From DASQEH01 sp038239485 (GTDB taxonomy: Bacteria > Actinomycetota > Actinomycetes > Propionibacteriales > Nocardioidaceae), in NCBI GenBank assembly GCA_038239485.1, contig JBBSET010000063.1, positions 1-17,357 of the forward strand: a stretch of 17,357 bases of DNA, given 5' to 3'. The position numbers were made by a program, and so were the translations under genes. Positions 5,994-13,639 of the stretch are shown here, one piece after another. The notes below the pieces were generated by a model that worked only from the letters and a program-made list of their open reading frames with translations, had not been told where the DNA came from and did not search any database. Every line of letters begins with the position of its first letter. The stretch's first letter is position 1.

Positions 5994-6989
5994 CTAGGAG
6001 GTGCGGGTCGTGACCAGGTCGCACAGCGACACGAGCGCCTCGCGGGCGGGGATGTCCGGCAGCGGCTCCAGCAGTGCCCGGGCCCTCTCGGCCCGTCGGG
6101 CGACCACGTCGCGGGCCAGCCCCATCGCGGGGCTCAGACGGAGCAGGTCCAGAGCCTCCGCGAGGTCGGCTTCGCCGGCGATCGGCCCGGACAGAAGCTC
6201 GCGCAGCCGACGACCGGCGGCGCCGGTCAGGCGCAGCGCCATCAGGCTGGGCAGCGTCGGGATACCCTCGCGAAGATCGGTCCCTGCCGTCTTCCCCGAC
6301 TCGGTGGTGTCGCTGGCCACGTCGATGATGTCGTCCGACAGCTGGAAGGCGGTACCGATCTGCTCGCCGTAAGCGGTGAGAGTCTCCTCCATACCGGCGG
6401 ATACGCCGGCCATCCGTGCTCCGAACCGCGCCGAGGTGGCGATCAGCGAGCCGGTCTTGTCGGCCACCACGGACAGGTAGTGCTCCAGCGGGTCTTCGTC
6501 CCCACGCGGCCCGACAGTCTCGCGGATCTGCCCTTGGACCAGCCGGGAGAACGTACGCGCCTGGATCCTGACGGCATCGGCACCGAGGTCTGCCACGATG
6601 TCGGAGGCGCGCGCGAACAGATAGTCGCCGGTCAGGATCGCGATCGAGTTCGTCCACCGTGCGTTGGCGCTCTGGGCACCCCGCCGGAGGTCTGCCTCGT
6701 CCATCACGTCATCGTGGTACAGCGTTGCCAGATGGGTCAGCTCGACCACGAGTGCGGCAGGCACGACCTCGGCCGCATCAGGGTCGCCGAACTCTGACGC
6801 GAGCACGACCAGCAGCGGACGGAACCGCTTTCCGCCGGCGTCGAGGAGGTGCCGGGCGGCTCGGTCGACGAACTCGATGTCGGAGGTCACCGCCAGCGCG
6901 AGCGCGGTCTCGATCCCGGTCAGCCGATCTCGCACCCGGGCCTCGAGATCGGGGTCCACGATGGGAAGACCCAGGGACGTCGGCGCCAT
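5994..6989 (-). CDS. Long-chain polyprenyl diphosphate synthase (menaquinone side chain)
   Basis: 331 aa trans-isoprenyl diphosphate synthase. It elongates an allylic diphosphate with isopentenyl diphosphate. Motifs: GGKRFRP (52-58), first Asp-rich motif DDVMD (93-97), second DDIID (219-223), and GKTAGTDLREG (232-242). Residues 4 and 5 before the first Asp-rich motif are small (Thr89, Ala88), the pattern of long-chain rather than farnesyl or geranylgeranyl enzymes. As the last gene of the nuo operon it probably makes the menaquinone tail; exact chain length is not readable here. The ATG at 6989 has GGAGA 8 nt upstream. A second ATG at 7004 overlaps the nuoN stop (TGATG) and would add five residues without a Shine-Dalgarno; either could be used. 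In family terms it resembles GrcC/HepT/IspB-type enzymes. Confidence 0.9.
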   Translation of the reverse strand: MAPTSLGLPIVDPDLEARVRDRLTGIETALALAVTSDIEFVDRAARHLLDAGGKRFRPLLVVLASEFGDPDAAEVVPAALVVELTHLATLYHDDVMDEADLRRGAQSANARWTNSIAILTGDYLFARASDIVADLGADAVRIQARTFSRLVQGQIRETVGPRGDEDPLEHYLSVVADKTGSLIATSARFGARMAGVSAGMEETLTAYGEQIGTAFQLSDDIIDVASDTTESGKTAGTDLREGIPTLPSLMALRLTGAAGRRLRELLSGPIAGEADLAEALDLLRLSPAMGLARDVVARRAERARALLEPLPDIPAREALVSLCDLVTTRTS

Positions 6990-7003
6990 GATCGGTGTCT
7001 CCA

Positions 7004-8614
7004 TCAACGAATGAACTGCCCCGCCTGGCGAGCGAGGTCGAGGACAGGCTGGGGCGCGACGCCCAGGATCAGCGTCATCGCGGCACCGATGGTGATCGTC
7101 GCCGTCGTGAGGATGCTCGGGACCGCGACGATCGGGCCGTCCCCGACCGGGTCGGAGAAGAACATCAAGACGATCACCCGGATGTAGAAGAAGGCGGCAA
7201 CGACGCTCATCAGGACGGCCAGCACCACCAGCGGCCAGGCTCCCCCGGACCAGGCGGAGGTGAAGACCGCCCACTTCCCCGCGAACCCGCTCGTCAGCGG
7301 GATACCGGCGAAGGCGAGCAGGAAGAACGCGAATACTCCCGCGACGACCGGCGCCTCGCGGCCGAGCCCGGCCCAGCGTGACAGGTGCGTCGTCTCCCCA
7401 CCGGCGTCTCGGACGACGGTGACCACGGCGAAGGCCCCGATGGTGGCGAACCCGTAGACGACCAGGTAGAACAGCACCGCCTGGAGGCTGGTGATCTCGC
7501 GCCCGGCGACGACGATGCCCTGGTGGACGCCGACGAAGCCGGTCATCAGGAACCCGGCGTGGGCGATCGACGAGTAGGCGAGCATGCGTTTGACGTCCGT
7601 CTGCGTGATGGCGACGACCGACCCGATCAGCATCGTGAGCGCCGCGATGATCCACATCATCGGCTCCCAGTCCCAGCGGGCACTGCCGAGCGCCACATAG
7701 AAGACCCGGAGCAGGGCTCCGAACGCGGCCAGCTTCGTGCACGCCGCCATGAAGGCGGTGACCGACGTCGGAGCGCCCTGGTAGACGTCCGGGGTCCAGG
7801 CGTGGAACGGCGCCGCGCCAACCTTGAACAGCAGGCCCACCGCCAGCATGCCCATACCGGTGAGCAGCAGGCCGCTGGCACCCACCCGCGACGACACGGC
7901 CGCGTCGATGTCTGCGAGCTGGACGCTCCCCGCGAAGCCGTAGATGAGGGCCACGCCATACAGGAAGAATGCCGACGAGAAGGCGCCGAGAAGGAAGTAC
8001 TTCATGGCGGCTTCCTGACTGATCAGCCGTCGACGCCGAGCGAGACCGCAGAGCAGGTACAACGGAAGCGACAGGACCTCGAGGGCCACGAACATCGTCA
8101 ACAGGTCGTTGGCTGCAGGGAAGAGCATCATGCCGCCGATGGCGAACAGCACCAGCGGGAAGACCTCCGTGTGCTCGATCCCGCGGGCCGAGGCTTCTCG
8201 TTCGGCCTCGGTGCCGGGGAGGTTCGCGGCCTGGCCGGCGAACGCGGTGACGCCGCCTTCGAGGTCCCGCTCGGCAAACAGCATGACGCTGATGATCGAG
8301 AAGATGAGCAGCGTACCCCAGATGAACAGCGACGGGCCGTCGACGGCGATTGCGCCCATCGCCTCGATGGAGCCGTGCGCCGCGCCGGAGTCGTGGGACG
8401 TCAGATGGGTGGCCACCAGGATCACGGCGACCAGCGCGACGAGGAGCCCGCCCAGCGTCAGCACCGCTTGGGCGAGGTAGCGGCGTGTACGCGGCACGAA
8501 CGCCTCGACCAGGACCCCGATGAGGGCGGCGCCGAAAACGATCAGGAGTGGCGAGAGCTTCCCGTAGGCGATGGTGGGCGCGGTGAACGTGGGCGCGGCC
8601 GCGAGCATGCTCAC
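7004..8614 (-). CDS. nuoN: NADH-quinone oxidoreductase subunit N
   Basis: 536 aa antiporter-like proton-translocating membrane subunit of complex I. Key charged residues are present: Glu179 in FVALEVLSLPLYLL, Lys205 in AAMKYFLLG, Lys264 in LLFKVGAAPFHAWTPDVYQG and Lys447 in GFAGKWAVF. It is about 50 residues longer than E. coli NuoN, mainly through a hydrophilic insertion at about 115-150 between early helices, which is usual in actinobacteria. The GTG at 8614 overlaps the nuoM stop (GTGA) and has AGGAGG 10 nt upstream; an in-frame ATG two codons on is the alternative. The stop shares one base with a possible ATG of the next gene. Confidence 0.96.
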   Translation of the reverse strand: MSMLAAAPTFTAPTIAYGKLSPLLIVFGAALIGVLVEAFVPRTRRYLAQAVLTLGGLLVALVAVILVATHLTSHDSGAAHGSIEAMGAIAVDGPSLFIWGTLLIFSIISVMLFAERDLEGGVTAFAGQAANLPGTEAEREASARGIEHTEVFPLVLFAIGGMMLFPAANDLLTMFVALEVLSLPLYLLCGLARRRRLISQEAAMKYFLLGAFSSAFFLYGVALIYGFAGSVQLADIDAAVSSRVGASGLLLTGMGMLAVGLLFKVGAAPFHAWTPDVYQGAPTSVTAFMAACTKLAAFGALLRVFYVALGSARWDWEPMMWIIAALTMLIGSVVAITQTDVKRMLAYSSIAHAGFLMTGFVGVHQGIVVAGREITSLQAVLFYLVVYGFATIGAFAVVTVVRDAGGETTHLSRWAGLGREAPVVAGVFAFFLLAFAGIPLTSGFAGKWAVFTSAWSGGAWPLVVLAVLMSVVAAFFYIRVIVLMFFSDPVGDGPIVAVPSILTTATITIGAAMTLILGVAPQPVLDLARQAGQFIR

Positions 8615-10155
8615 TTCGACGATCCCTCCTGGAGCGCCACCGTCGGCGACGGGTCACTGACGCCGATCTGCTGCAGCAGCGAGTTGACGGTGGGGGTCAC
8701 CATGTCGAGCGCGGGCTTGGGAAAGAAGCCGAGGACCAGGATCAACGCGATGAGGGGAGCGAGGGCGACGATCTCGCGGGTACCGAGGTCGGGAATGTTC
8801 TTGGTCGACTCGCGCACCGGCCCGGTCATCGTGCGCTGGTACATCAGCAGAATGTAGAGGGCTGCCAGCACGATGCCGAGTGAGGCGATGACGGCGGCAG
8901 TGATCGAGATGGTGAACGTGCCGATCAGCACGAGGAACTCACTGACGAACGGCGACAGCCCGGGGAGGGACAAGACGGAGAGCCCGGACAGCAGGAACAT
9001 CCCCGCCAGCACCGGCGCCACCTTCTCGACGCCTCCGTAGTCAGTGATCATCTTCGAGCCCCGGCGGCTGATCAGGAAGCCGGAGACGAGGAACAGGGCG
9101 GCGGTGGAGATCCCGTGGTTGAACATGTAGAGCGCGGCGCCCGCCTGGGCCTGGCTGGTGAAGGCGAAGATGCCCAGCACGATGAAGCCGAAGTGGCTCA
9201 CGGAGGTGTAGGCGATCAACCGGCGGATGTCGTTCTGGCCGACGGCGAGCAGCGCGCCGTACAGGATGGAGATGACGGCCAGGGTGATCACGACCGGCGC
9301 TGCCCAGCGCGATGCCTCGGGGAAGATGCCGATGGCGAACCGCATCAGGCCGAAGGTGCCGATCTTGTCGAGGACGCTGATGAGCAGCACCGACGTCCCT
9401 GAGGTGCCTTCGCTGGCGGCTTCGGGCAGCCAGGTGTGCACCGGCCACATCGGGGCCTTGATCGCGAAGGCGATGAAGAACCCGAGGAAGAGCCAGCGGC
9501 CGGTCGGCTGGGACATCGAGGCGTGCACGAGGTCGCTGAGCAGGTACGAGGGTCCGCTGGCCGACTTGGACGACACGACGTACAGCCCGACGACCGACGC
9601 GAGCATCAGCAGGCCGCCGAAGAGGTTGTACAGCAGGAACTTGGCCGCTGCATAGGAGCGCCGCGGCCCCCCGAACCCTCCGATCAGGAAGTAGATCGGT
9701 ATCAGCGTGGCCTCGAACAGCACGTAGAACAAGAACACGTCGGTGGCCGAGAACACCCCGATGGCAAGGCCCTCCAGGGCGAGCATCCAGGCGAAGAAGG
9801 AGTTGACCCCCCAGTCGCGGCCGTCGGCGTCGTTCCAGCCTGCCAGGATCACGATGGGCGTCAAGATCGTCGTCAACAGCACGAGCGACAGGCCGAGCCC
9901 GTCGAGCCCGATCGCGTAGTTGGCGCCGAACGACGAGATCCAACTGTGCTCCTCGACGAACTGGTATCCGCTCCGCCCGATCTGGTAGTCGATCGCCATC
10001 ACGATCGACACGCCCAGTGTCACCAAGGAGATGGCGAAGGCCACCTGCTTGGGCAGATCGGAGTGGCGCGGCATGATCGACAGCACGCCCGCCCCGATCA
10101 GCGGGATCACGATCAGGATCGACAGCCAAGGCAGCGAGGTCTCACTTCCGGTCAT
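8611..10155 (-). CDS. nuoM: NADH-quinone oxidoreductase subunit M
   Basis: 514 aa, second of the three antiporter-like proton channels in the complex I membrane arm. Glu148 in FYVLFEATLIPIYFLIG is the essential TM5 glutamate. Lys233 (IKAPMWPVHTWLPEA) and Lys264 (SVLDKIGTFG) are the channel lysines. The segment after HTWLPEA reads SEGTSGTSVLLISVLDK rather than the proteobacterial form, as in other actinobacterial NuoM. The ATG at 10155 overlaps the nuoL stop (ATGA). The ribosome binding site is weak, so coupled reinitiation is likely. Confidence 0.96.
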   Translation of the reverse strand: MTGSETSLPWLSILIVIPLIGAGVLSIMPRHSDLPKQVAFAISLVTLGVSIVMAIDYQIGRSGYQFVEEHSWISSFGANYAIGLDGLGLSLVLLTTILTPIVILAGWNDADGRDWGVNSFFAWMLALEGLAIGVFSATDVFLFYVLFEATLIPIYFLIGGFGGPRRSYAAAKFLLYNLFGGLLMLASVVGLYVVSSKSASGPSYLLSDLVHASMSQPTGRWLFLGFFIAFAIKAPMWPVHTWLPEAASEGTSGTSVLLISVLDKIGTFGLMRFAIGIFPEASRWAAPVVITLAVISILYGALLAVGQNDIRRLIAYTSVSHFGFIVLGIFAFTSQAQAGAALYMFNHGISTAALFLVSGFLISRRGSKMITDYGGVEKVAPVLAGMFLLSGLSVLSLPGLSPFVSEFLVLIGTFTISITAAVIASLGIVLAALYILLMYQRTMTGPVRESTKNIPDLGTREIVALAPLIALILVLGFFPKPALDMVTPTVNSLLQQIGVSDPSPTVALQEGSSK

Positions 10156-12014
10156 GCGAGCTTCACCGCCAGCAGTGCCAGCACGACGAGGGCCGACCCG
10201 CCCAGCATCGACAGCGCGTAGGACCGCACGAAGCCGTTCTGCCAGCGGCGGACGCGGCCCGACGTACCGCCGACCAGGGCCGCGATGCCGTTGACGGCAC
10301 CGTCGACTCCTCGGTTGTCGAGGTAGACCAGGGAGCGGGTCAGGTATTGGCCCGGCCGCATGATGACCGCCTCGTTGATCGCGTCGCCGTACAGGTCGCG
10401 GCGTGCGGCCGTGGTCAGTGGGGACACCCGTGTCGGAGCCGTCGAGGGGACGGGGCTGCGGGCGTACGACAGGACGGCGACGGCGATCCCGACGACGACG
10501 ACCACGAAGACGATCACGCTGATGAGCAGCGACGAGATCGGCAGGTCCGCATGCACCTCAGGGCCGACCACTGGAGCGAGCCAGCCGACGATCCAGGAGT
10601 TGATCAGCAGCGCGCCGCCCACCACGGACAGCACCGCGAGCACCATCAGTGGGACGGTCATCACCAGAGGCGACTCGTGGGGATGGACATCCTTGGCCCA
10701 GCGCTTCTCGCTGATGAAGGTCATGATCATGATGCGCGTCATGTAGAAGGCAGTGATTCCCGCGCCCAGGGTCGCGCCGATACCGATCCAGACGTTGTCT
10801 CCGAACGCGGCCTCGATGATCTTGTCCTTCGACCAGAAACCCGCGAAGCCAGGGAACCCGATGATGGCGAGATACCCGCAGGCGAACGTGCCGAAGGTGA
10901 ACGGCATCACCCGGGCCAGCGCGCCGTATCGCCGCATGTTGACCTCGTCGCCCATCGCGTGCATGACCGAGCCGGCGCCGAGGAAGAGGTTCGCCTTGAA
11001 GAAGCCGTGGGTGAGGAGGTGGAAGATCGCGAAGGCGTACCCGGCCGGCCCGATGCCGGCCGCGAGCATCATGTAGCCGATCTGGCTCATCGTTGAGCCG
11101 GCGAGGCTCTTCTTGATGTCGTCCTTGGCGCACCCGATCACCGCGCCCCAGAGCAGCGTCACCAGGCCGACGACGACGACCGCGGTCTGCGCCGCGTTGG
11201 TCTGGTCGTAGATGGCGTGTGACCTGACCACCAGGTAGACGCCGGCGGTCACCATCGTCGCGGCGTGGATCAGGGCCGAGACCGGCGTCGGGCCCTCCAT
11301 CGCGTCGAGCAGCCAGCTCTGCAACGGCACCTGCGCCGACTTGCCGCATGCGGCCAGAAGCAGGAACAGGCCCAGCGCTGTGGCGGTGCCGTTGGTCACC
11401 GAGGGCATCCCCTGATCCACGCCATTGAACGACGTGGTCCCGAAGGTCTTGAACATCACCATGATGGCCAGCACCATTCCGATGTCGCCCACCCGGTTGA
11501 CGAGGAACGCCTTCTTGGCGGCCACCGCCGCGGTGTCCTTGTACTGCCAGAAGCCGATCAGGAGGTATGACGCCAGCCCGACGCCCTCCCAGCCGAGGAA
11601 CAGTGCCAGGTAGTCCGAGGCGAGGACGAGGACGAGCATCGCCGCGACGAAGAGGTTGAGGTACCCGAAGAACCGGCGCCGGCGTTCGTCGTGCTCCATG
11701 TAGCCGATGGAGTAGATGTGGATCAGGCTGCCGACACCGGTGATGAGGAGCACGAAGAGCGCCGACAGCGGGTCGAAGAGCACGTTGAACTCGACGTGGA
11801 AGCTGTTGACGTCCATCCAGGTGTAGACGTGCTGGTTGAGCGAGGCTGCGCTGCCCCCCCGCAGCTTGAAGAACGCGATCACCCCGATGATGAACGACGC
11901 GACGGGGGCCGCGGTCCCGAGCAGGTGGCCCCAAGCGTCGGTCGCCTTCCCACCGATCAGCAGGACGGCAGCACTTGCCGCCGGGATCGCGATGATCAAC
12001 CAGAGAACGCTCAT
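10152..12014 (-). CDS. nuoL: NADH-quinone oxidoreductase subunit L
   Basis: 620 aa, the distal antiporter-like subunit with the long lateral helix at its C-terminus. Conserved features: Glu143 in LFLGWEGVGLASYLLIGFW, Lys225 in AACGKSAQVPLQSWLLDAMEG, His250 in PVSALIHAATMVTAGVYL, and GFWSKDKI further on. Length matches E. coli NuoL (613). It starts 10 nt after nuoK; its Shine-Dalgarno-like TGAGGA overlaps the nuoK stop codon with a 7-nt spacer, which should link the two translation events. The stop overlaps nuoM by 4 nt. Confidence 0.97.
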   Translation of the reverse strand: MSVLWLIIAIPAASAAVLLIGGKATDAWGHLLGTAAPVASFIIGVIAFFKLRGGSAASLNQHVYTWMDVNSFHVEFNVLFDPLSALFVLLITGVGSLIHIYSIGYMEHDERRRRFFGYLNLFVAAMLVLVLASDYLALFLGWEGVGLASYLLIGFWQYKDTAAVAAKKAFLVNRVGDIGMVLAIMVMFKTFGTTSFNGVDQGMPSVTNGTATALGLFLLLAACGKSAQVPLQSWLLDAMEGPTPVSALIHAATMVTAGVYLVVRSHAIYDQTNAAQTAVVVVGLVTLLWGAVIGCAKDDIKKSLAGSTMSQIGYMMLAAGIGPAGYAFAIFHLLTHGFFKANLFLGAGSVMHAMGDEVNMRRYGALARVMPFTFGTFACGYLAIIGFPGFAGFWSKDKIIEAAFGDNVWIGIGATLGAGITAFYMTRIMIMTFISEKRWAKDVHPHESPLVMTVPLMVLAVLSVVGGALLINSWIVGWLAPVVGPEVHADLPISSLLISVIVFVVVVVGIAVAVLSYARSPVPSTAPTRVSPLTTAARRDLYGDAINEAVIMRPGQYLTRSLVYLDNRGVDGAVNGIAALVGGTSGRVRRWQNGFVRSYALSMLGGSALVVLALLAVKLA

Positions 12015-12024
12015 CGTCAGATCC

Positions 12025-12324
12025 TCAGTACTTCAACAGACTGGCGTCGTCGACCGAGGCCGAGCGTCGGGTCCGGAAGATCGTCATGATGATGGCGAGT
12101 CCCACGACGACCTCGGCCGCCGCGACGACCATGACGAAGAAGGCAGCGATCTGCCCGTCGAGGTTGCCGAACTGATGCGCGAAGGTGACGAGGGCGAGGT
12201 TGCTCGCATTGAGCATCAGCTCCACGCACATGAAGACGACGATGGCGTTGCGGCGGACGAGGACGCCGACCGCGCCGATCGAGAAGAGCAGCGCCGACAG
12301 CACCAGGAACGGGGTGGCGCTCAC
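12025..12324 (-). CDS. nuoK: NADH-quinone oxidoreductase subunit K
   Basis: 99 aa, three transmembrane helices, in the proton path of the membrane arm next to NuoJ. The two buried glutamates of the family are at Glu35 (VELMLNASNLALV) and Glu71 (AAAEVVVGLAI). GTG start, overlapping the nuoJ stop (GTGA). Its ribosome binding site, AAGGAGG 6 nt before the start, is the best in the window and may raise expression of this small subunit above that from coupling alone. Confidence 0.97.
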   Translation of the reverse strand: MSATPFLVLSALLFSIGAVGVLVRRNAIVVFMCVELMLNASNLALVTFAHQFGNLDGQIAAFFVMVVAAAEVVVGLAIIMTIFRTRRSASVDDASLLKY

Positions 12325-13082
12325 GGCCGACCTCCTTCGATCTGCCTGGTCTCGGTCTCGATCTCGCGCTCCGCCGCCAGCTCGGGGACGATGTCGCGCA
12401 CGGTACCCCGCGCTCGCATCACCCGGGAGATCGACAGCTCGGAGGGCGTGCCATCAGGCAGCAGCGCCGGTGTGTCGACGGAGTTGTGCCGAGCGAACAT
12501 ACCTGGGTTGGGCAGCGCGCCGGGATGCACCCCTCGCTCGGCGTAGTCGCGCATCCGCTGCAGGACGAGGTCGCGCTGGGTCGGACGCGGGGTGAGCCGC
12601 TCCCGATGTGCCAGCACCATGGCGCCGAGAGCGGCGGTGATGAGCAGCGCGCTCGTCACCTCGAACGCGAAGACGTACTTGCTGAACAGCAGCTGTGCCA
12701 CGCCGGAGACGTTGTCGACCGTGCCGTTGAAGCCGACGGCGGTGCCGTACGACGTCTGGGCGATCCCCGTGATGACCAGGGCCGCGAAGACCACACCGAG
12801 GATCCCTGCCGCGGCCCGCTGGCCGCGCAGCGTCTCGACCAACGAGTCCGCCGAGTCCACCCCGACGAGCATGAGCACGAACAGGAACAGCATCAGCACG
12901 GCGCCGGTGTAGACGATGATCTGGACGGCGAACAGGAATGGCGCGTCGAGTGCGGCGTACAGCACAGCCAGGCTCACCATCACGACCGCCAGCAGCATCG
13001 CCGAGTGGACGGCCTTGCGGGAGACGACCATGCCGAGCGCGCAGACGACCATGATGGGCGCGAGCACCCAGAACGCGATCAC
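12321..13082 (-). CDS. nuoJ: NADH-quinone oxidoreductase subunit J
   Basis: 253 aa from the GTG at 13082. The open frame extends upstream to 13469, but that part is out-of-frame sequence inside nuoI. The N-terminal 160 residues hold the five-helix NuoJ core with the conserved YTGAVLMLFLFVLM (58-71), the TM3 pi-bulge region. Residues about 161-253 are a hydrophilic, charged C-terminal tail (with ARHNSVDTPALLPDG) absent from E. coli NuoJ (184 aa) but typical of actinobacterial NuoJ. GTG overlaps the nuoI stop (GTGA); AGAGG lies 7 nt upstream. The stop overlaps nuoK. Confidence 0.95.
   Translation of the reverse strand: MIAFWVLAPIMVVCALGMVVSRKAVHSAMLLAVVMVSLAVLYAALDAPFLFAVQIIVYTGAVLMLFLFVLMLVGVDSADSLVETLRGQRAAAGILGVVFAALVITGIAQTSYGTAVGFNGTVDNVSGVAQLLFSKYVFAFEVTSALLITAALGAMVLAHRERLTPRPTQRDLVLQRMRDYAERGVHPGALPNPGMFARHNSVDTPALLPDGTPSELSISRVMRARGTVRDIVPELAAEREIETETRQIEGGRP
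12331..12337 (-). promoter_or_regulatory. Strong nuoK ribosome binding site inside nuoJ
   Basis: AAGGAGG on the minus strand is a near-complete match to the anti-Shine-Dalgarno, with a 6-nt spacer to the nuoK GTG at 12324. It lies within the last codons of nuoJ and is what decides the GTG start. Confidence 0.8.
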
Positions 13083-13639
13083 GCCGGAACCTCTCCCTCG
13101 TTCGACGAGTGCTGGGTGCCGGCACCGGCGCCGCGGTAGTACGCCACCTCGTCGTCCCCGAGGCGCATGGGGTGCGGCGGGTTCTCCATCCCCGGCAGGA
13201 GCGGTGCCAGCAGGTCCGTCTTCTCGTAGATCAGGTCCCGGCGGTTGTTGTCGGCGAGCTCGTACTCGTTGGTCATGGTGAGCGCGCGAGTCGGGCAGGC
13301 CTCGATGCACAGCCCGCAGAGGATACAGCGCAGGTAGTTGATCTGGTAGACGCGGCCGTAGCGCTCCCCGGGCGAGAAGCGCTGGTCGGTGCTGTCGTCG
13401 TTGTTGGCGCCCTCGACATAGATCGCGTCGGCGGGACAGGCCCAGGCGCAGAGCTCGCAACCGATGCACTTCTCCAGCCCGTCGGGCCAGCGGTTGAGCT
13501 GGTGGCGGCCGTGGAAGCGTGGGGCGGTCGGCTTCTTCTCGAAGGGGTACTCCTCCGTCACGACCTTCTTGAACATCGTCCGGAAGGTGACGCCGAATCC
13601 GGCGACCGGGTCCCAGAGCTGTTCCTTCAAGCTAGCCAC
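13079..13639 (-). CDS. nuoI: NADH-quinone oxidoreductase subunit I
   Basis: 186 aa peripheral-arm subunit carrying clusters N6a and N6b, which hand electrons on towards the quinone. Two complete CxxCxxCxxxCP motifs are visible: Cys58, 61, 64, 68 (CIGCELCAWACP) and Cys105, 108, 111, 115 (CILCGLCIEACP). The GTG at 13639 lies 8 nt inside the end of nuoH and has AGGAGA 6 nt upstream. The stop overlaps nuoJ. Length and spacing match the family. Confidence 0.97.
   Translation of the reverse strand: MASLKEQLWDPVAGFGVTFRTMFKKVVTEEYPFEKKPTAPRFHGRHQLNRWPDGLEKCIGCELCAWACPADAIYVEGANNDDSTDQRFSPGERYGRVYQINYLRCILCGLCIEACPTRALTMTNEYELADNNRRDLIYEKTDLLAPLLPGMENPPHPMRLGDDEVAYYRGAGAGTQHSSNEGEVPA

Noticed and set aside
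6990..8657. Long minus-strand open frame extending upstream of the polyprenyl synthase (to 887 aa)
   Set aside because: The extension lies out of frame within nuoN, is Arg/Gly/Pro-rich as expected for a GC-rich shadow, and the synthase family starts near 6989-7004.
7385..8857. 490-aa plus-strand open frame opposite nuoN/nuoM
   Set aside because: Its composition (Arg, Asp, Glu, His, Gln-rich, no hydrophobic core) is the mirror of membrane-protein codons; nuoN and nuoM are certain on the other strand.
13083..13469. N-terminal extension of the nuoJ frame
   Set aside because: It is an out-of-frame reading of nuoI; the GTG at 13082 starts the NuoJ family sequence exactly and has a ribosome binding site.
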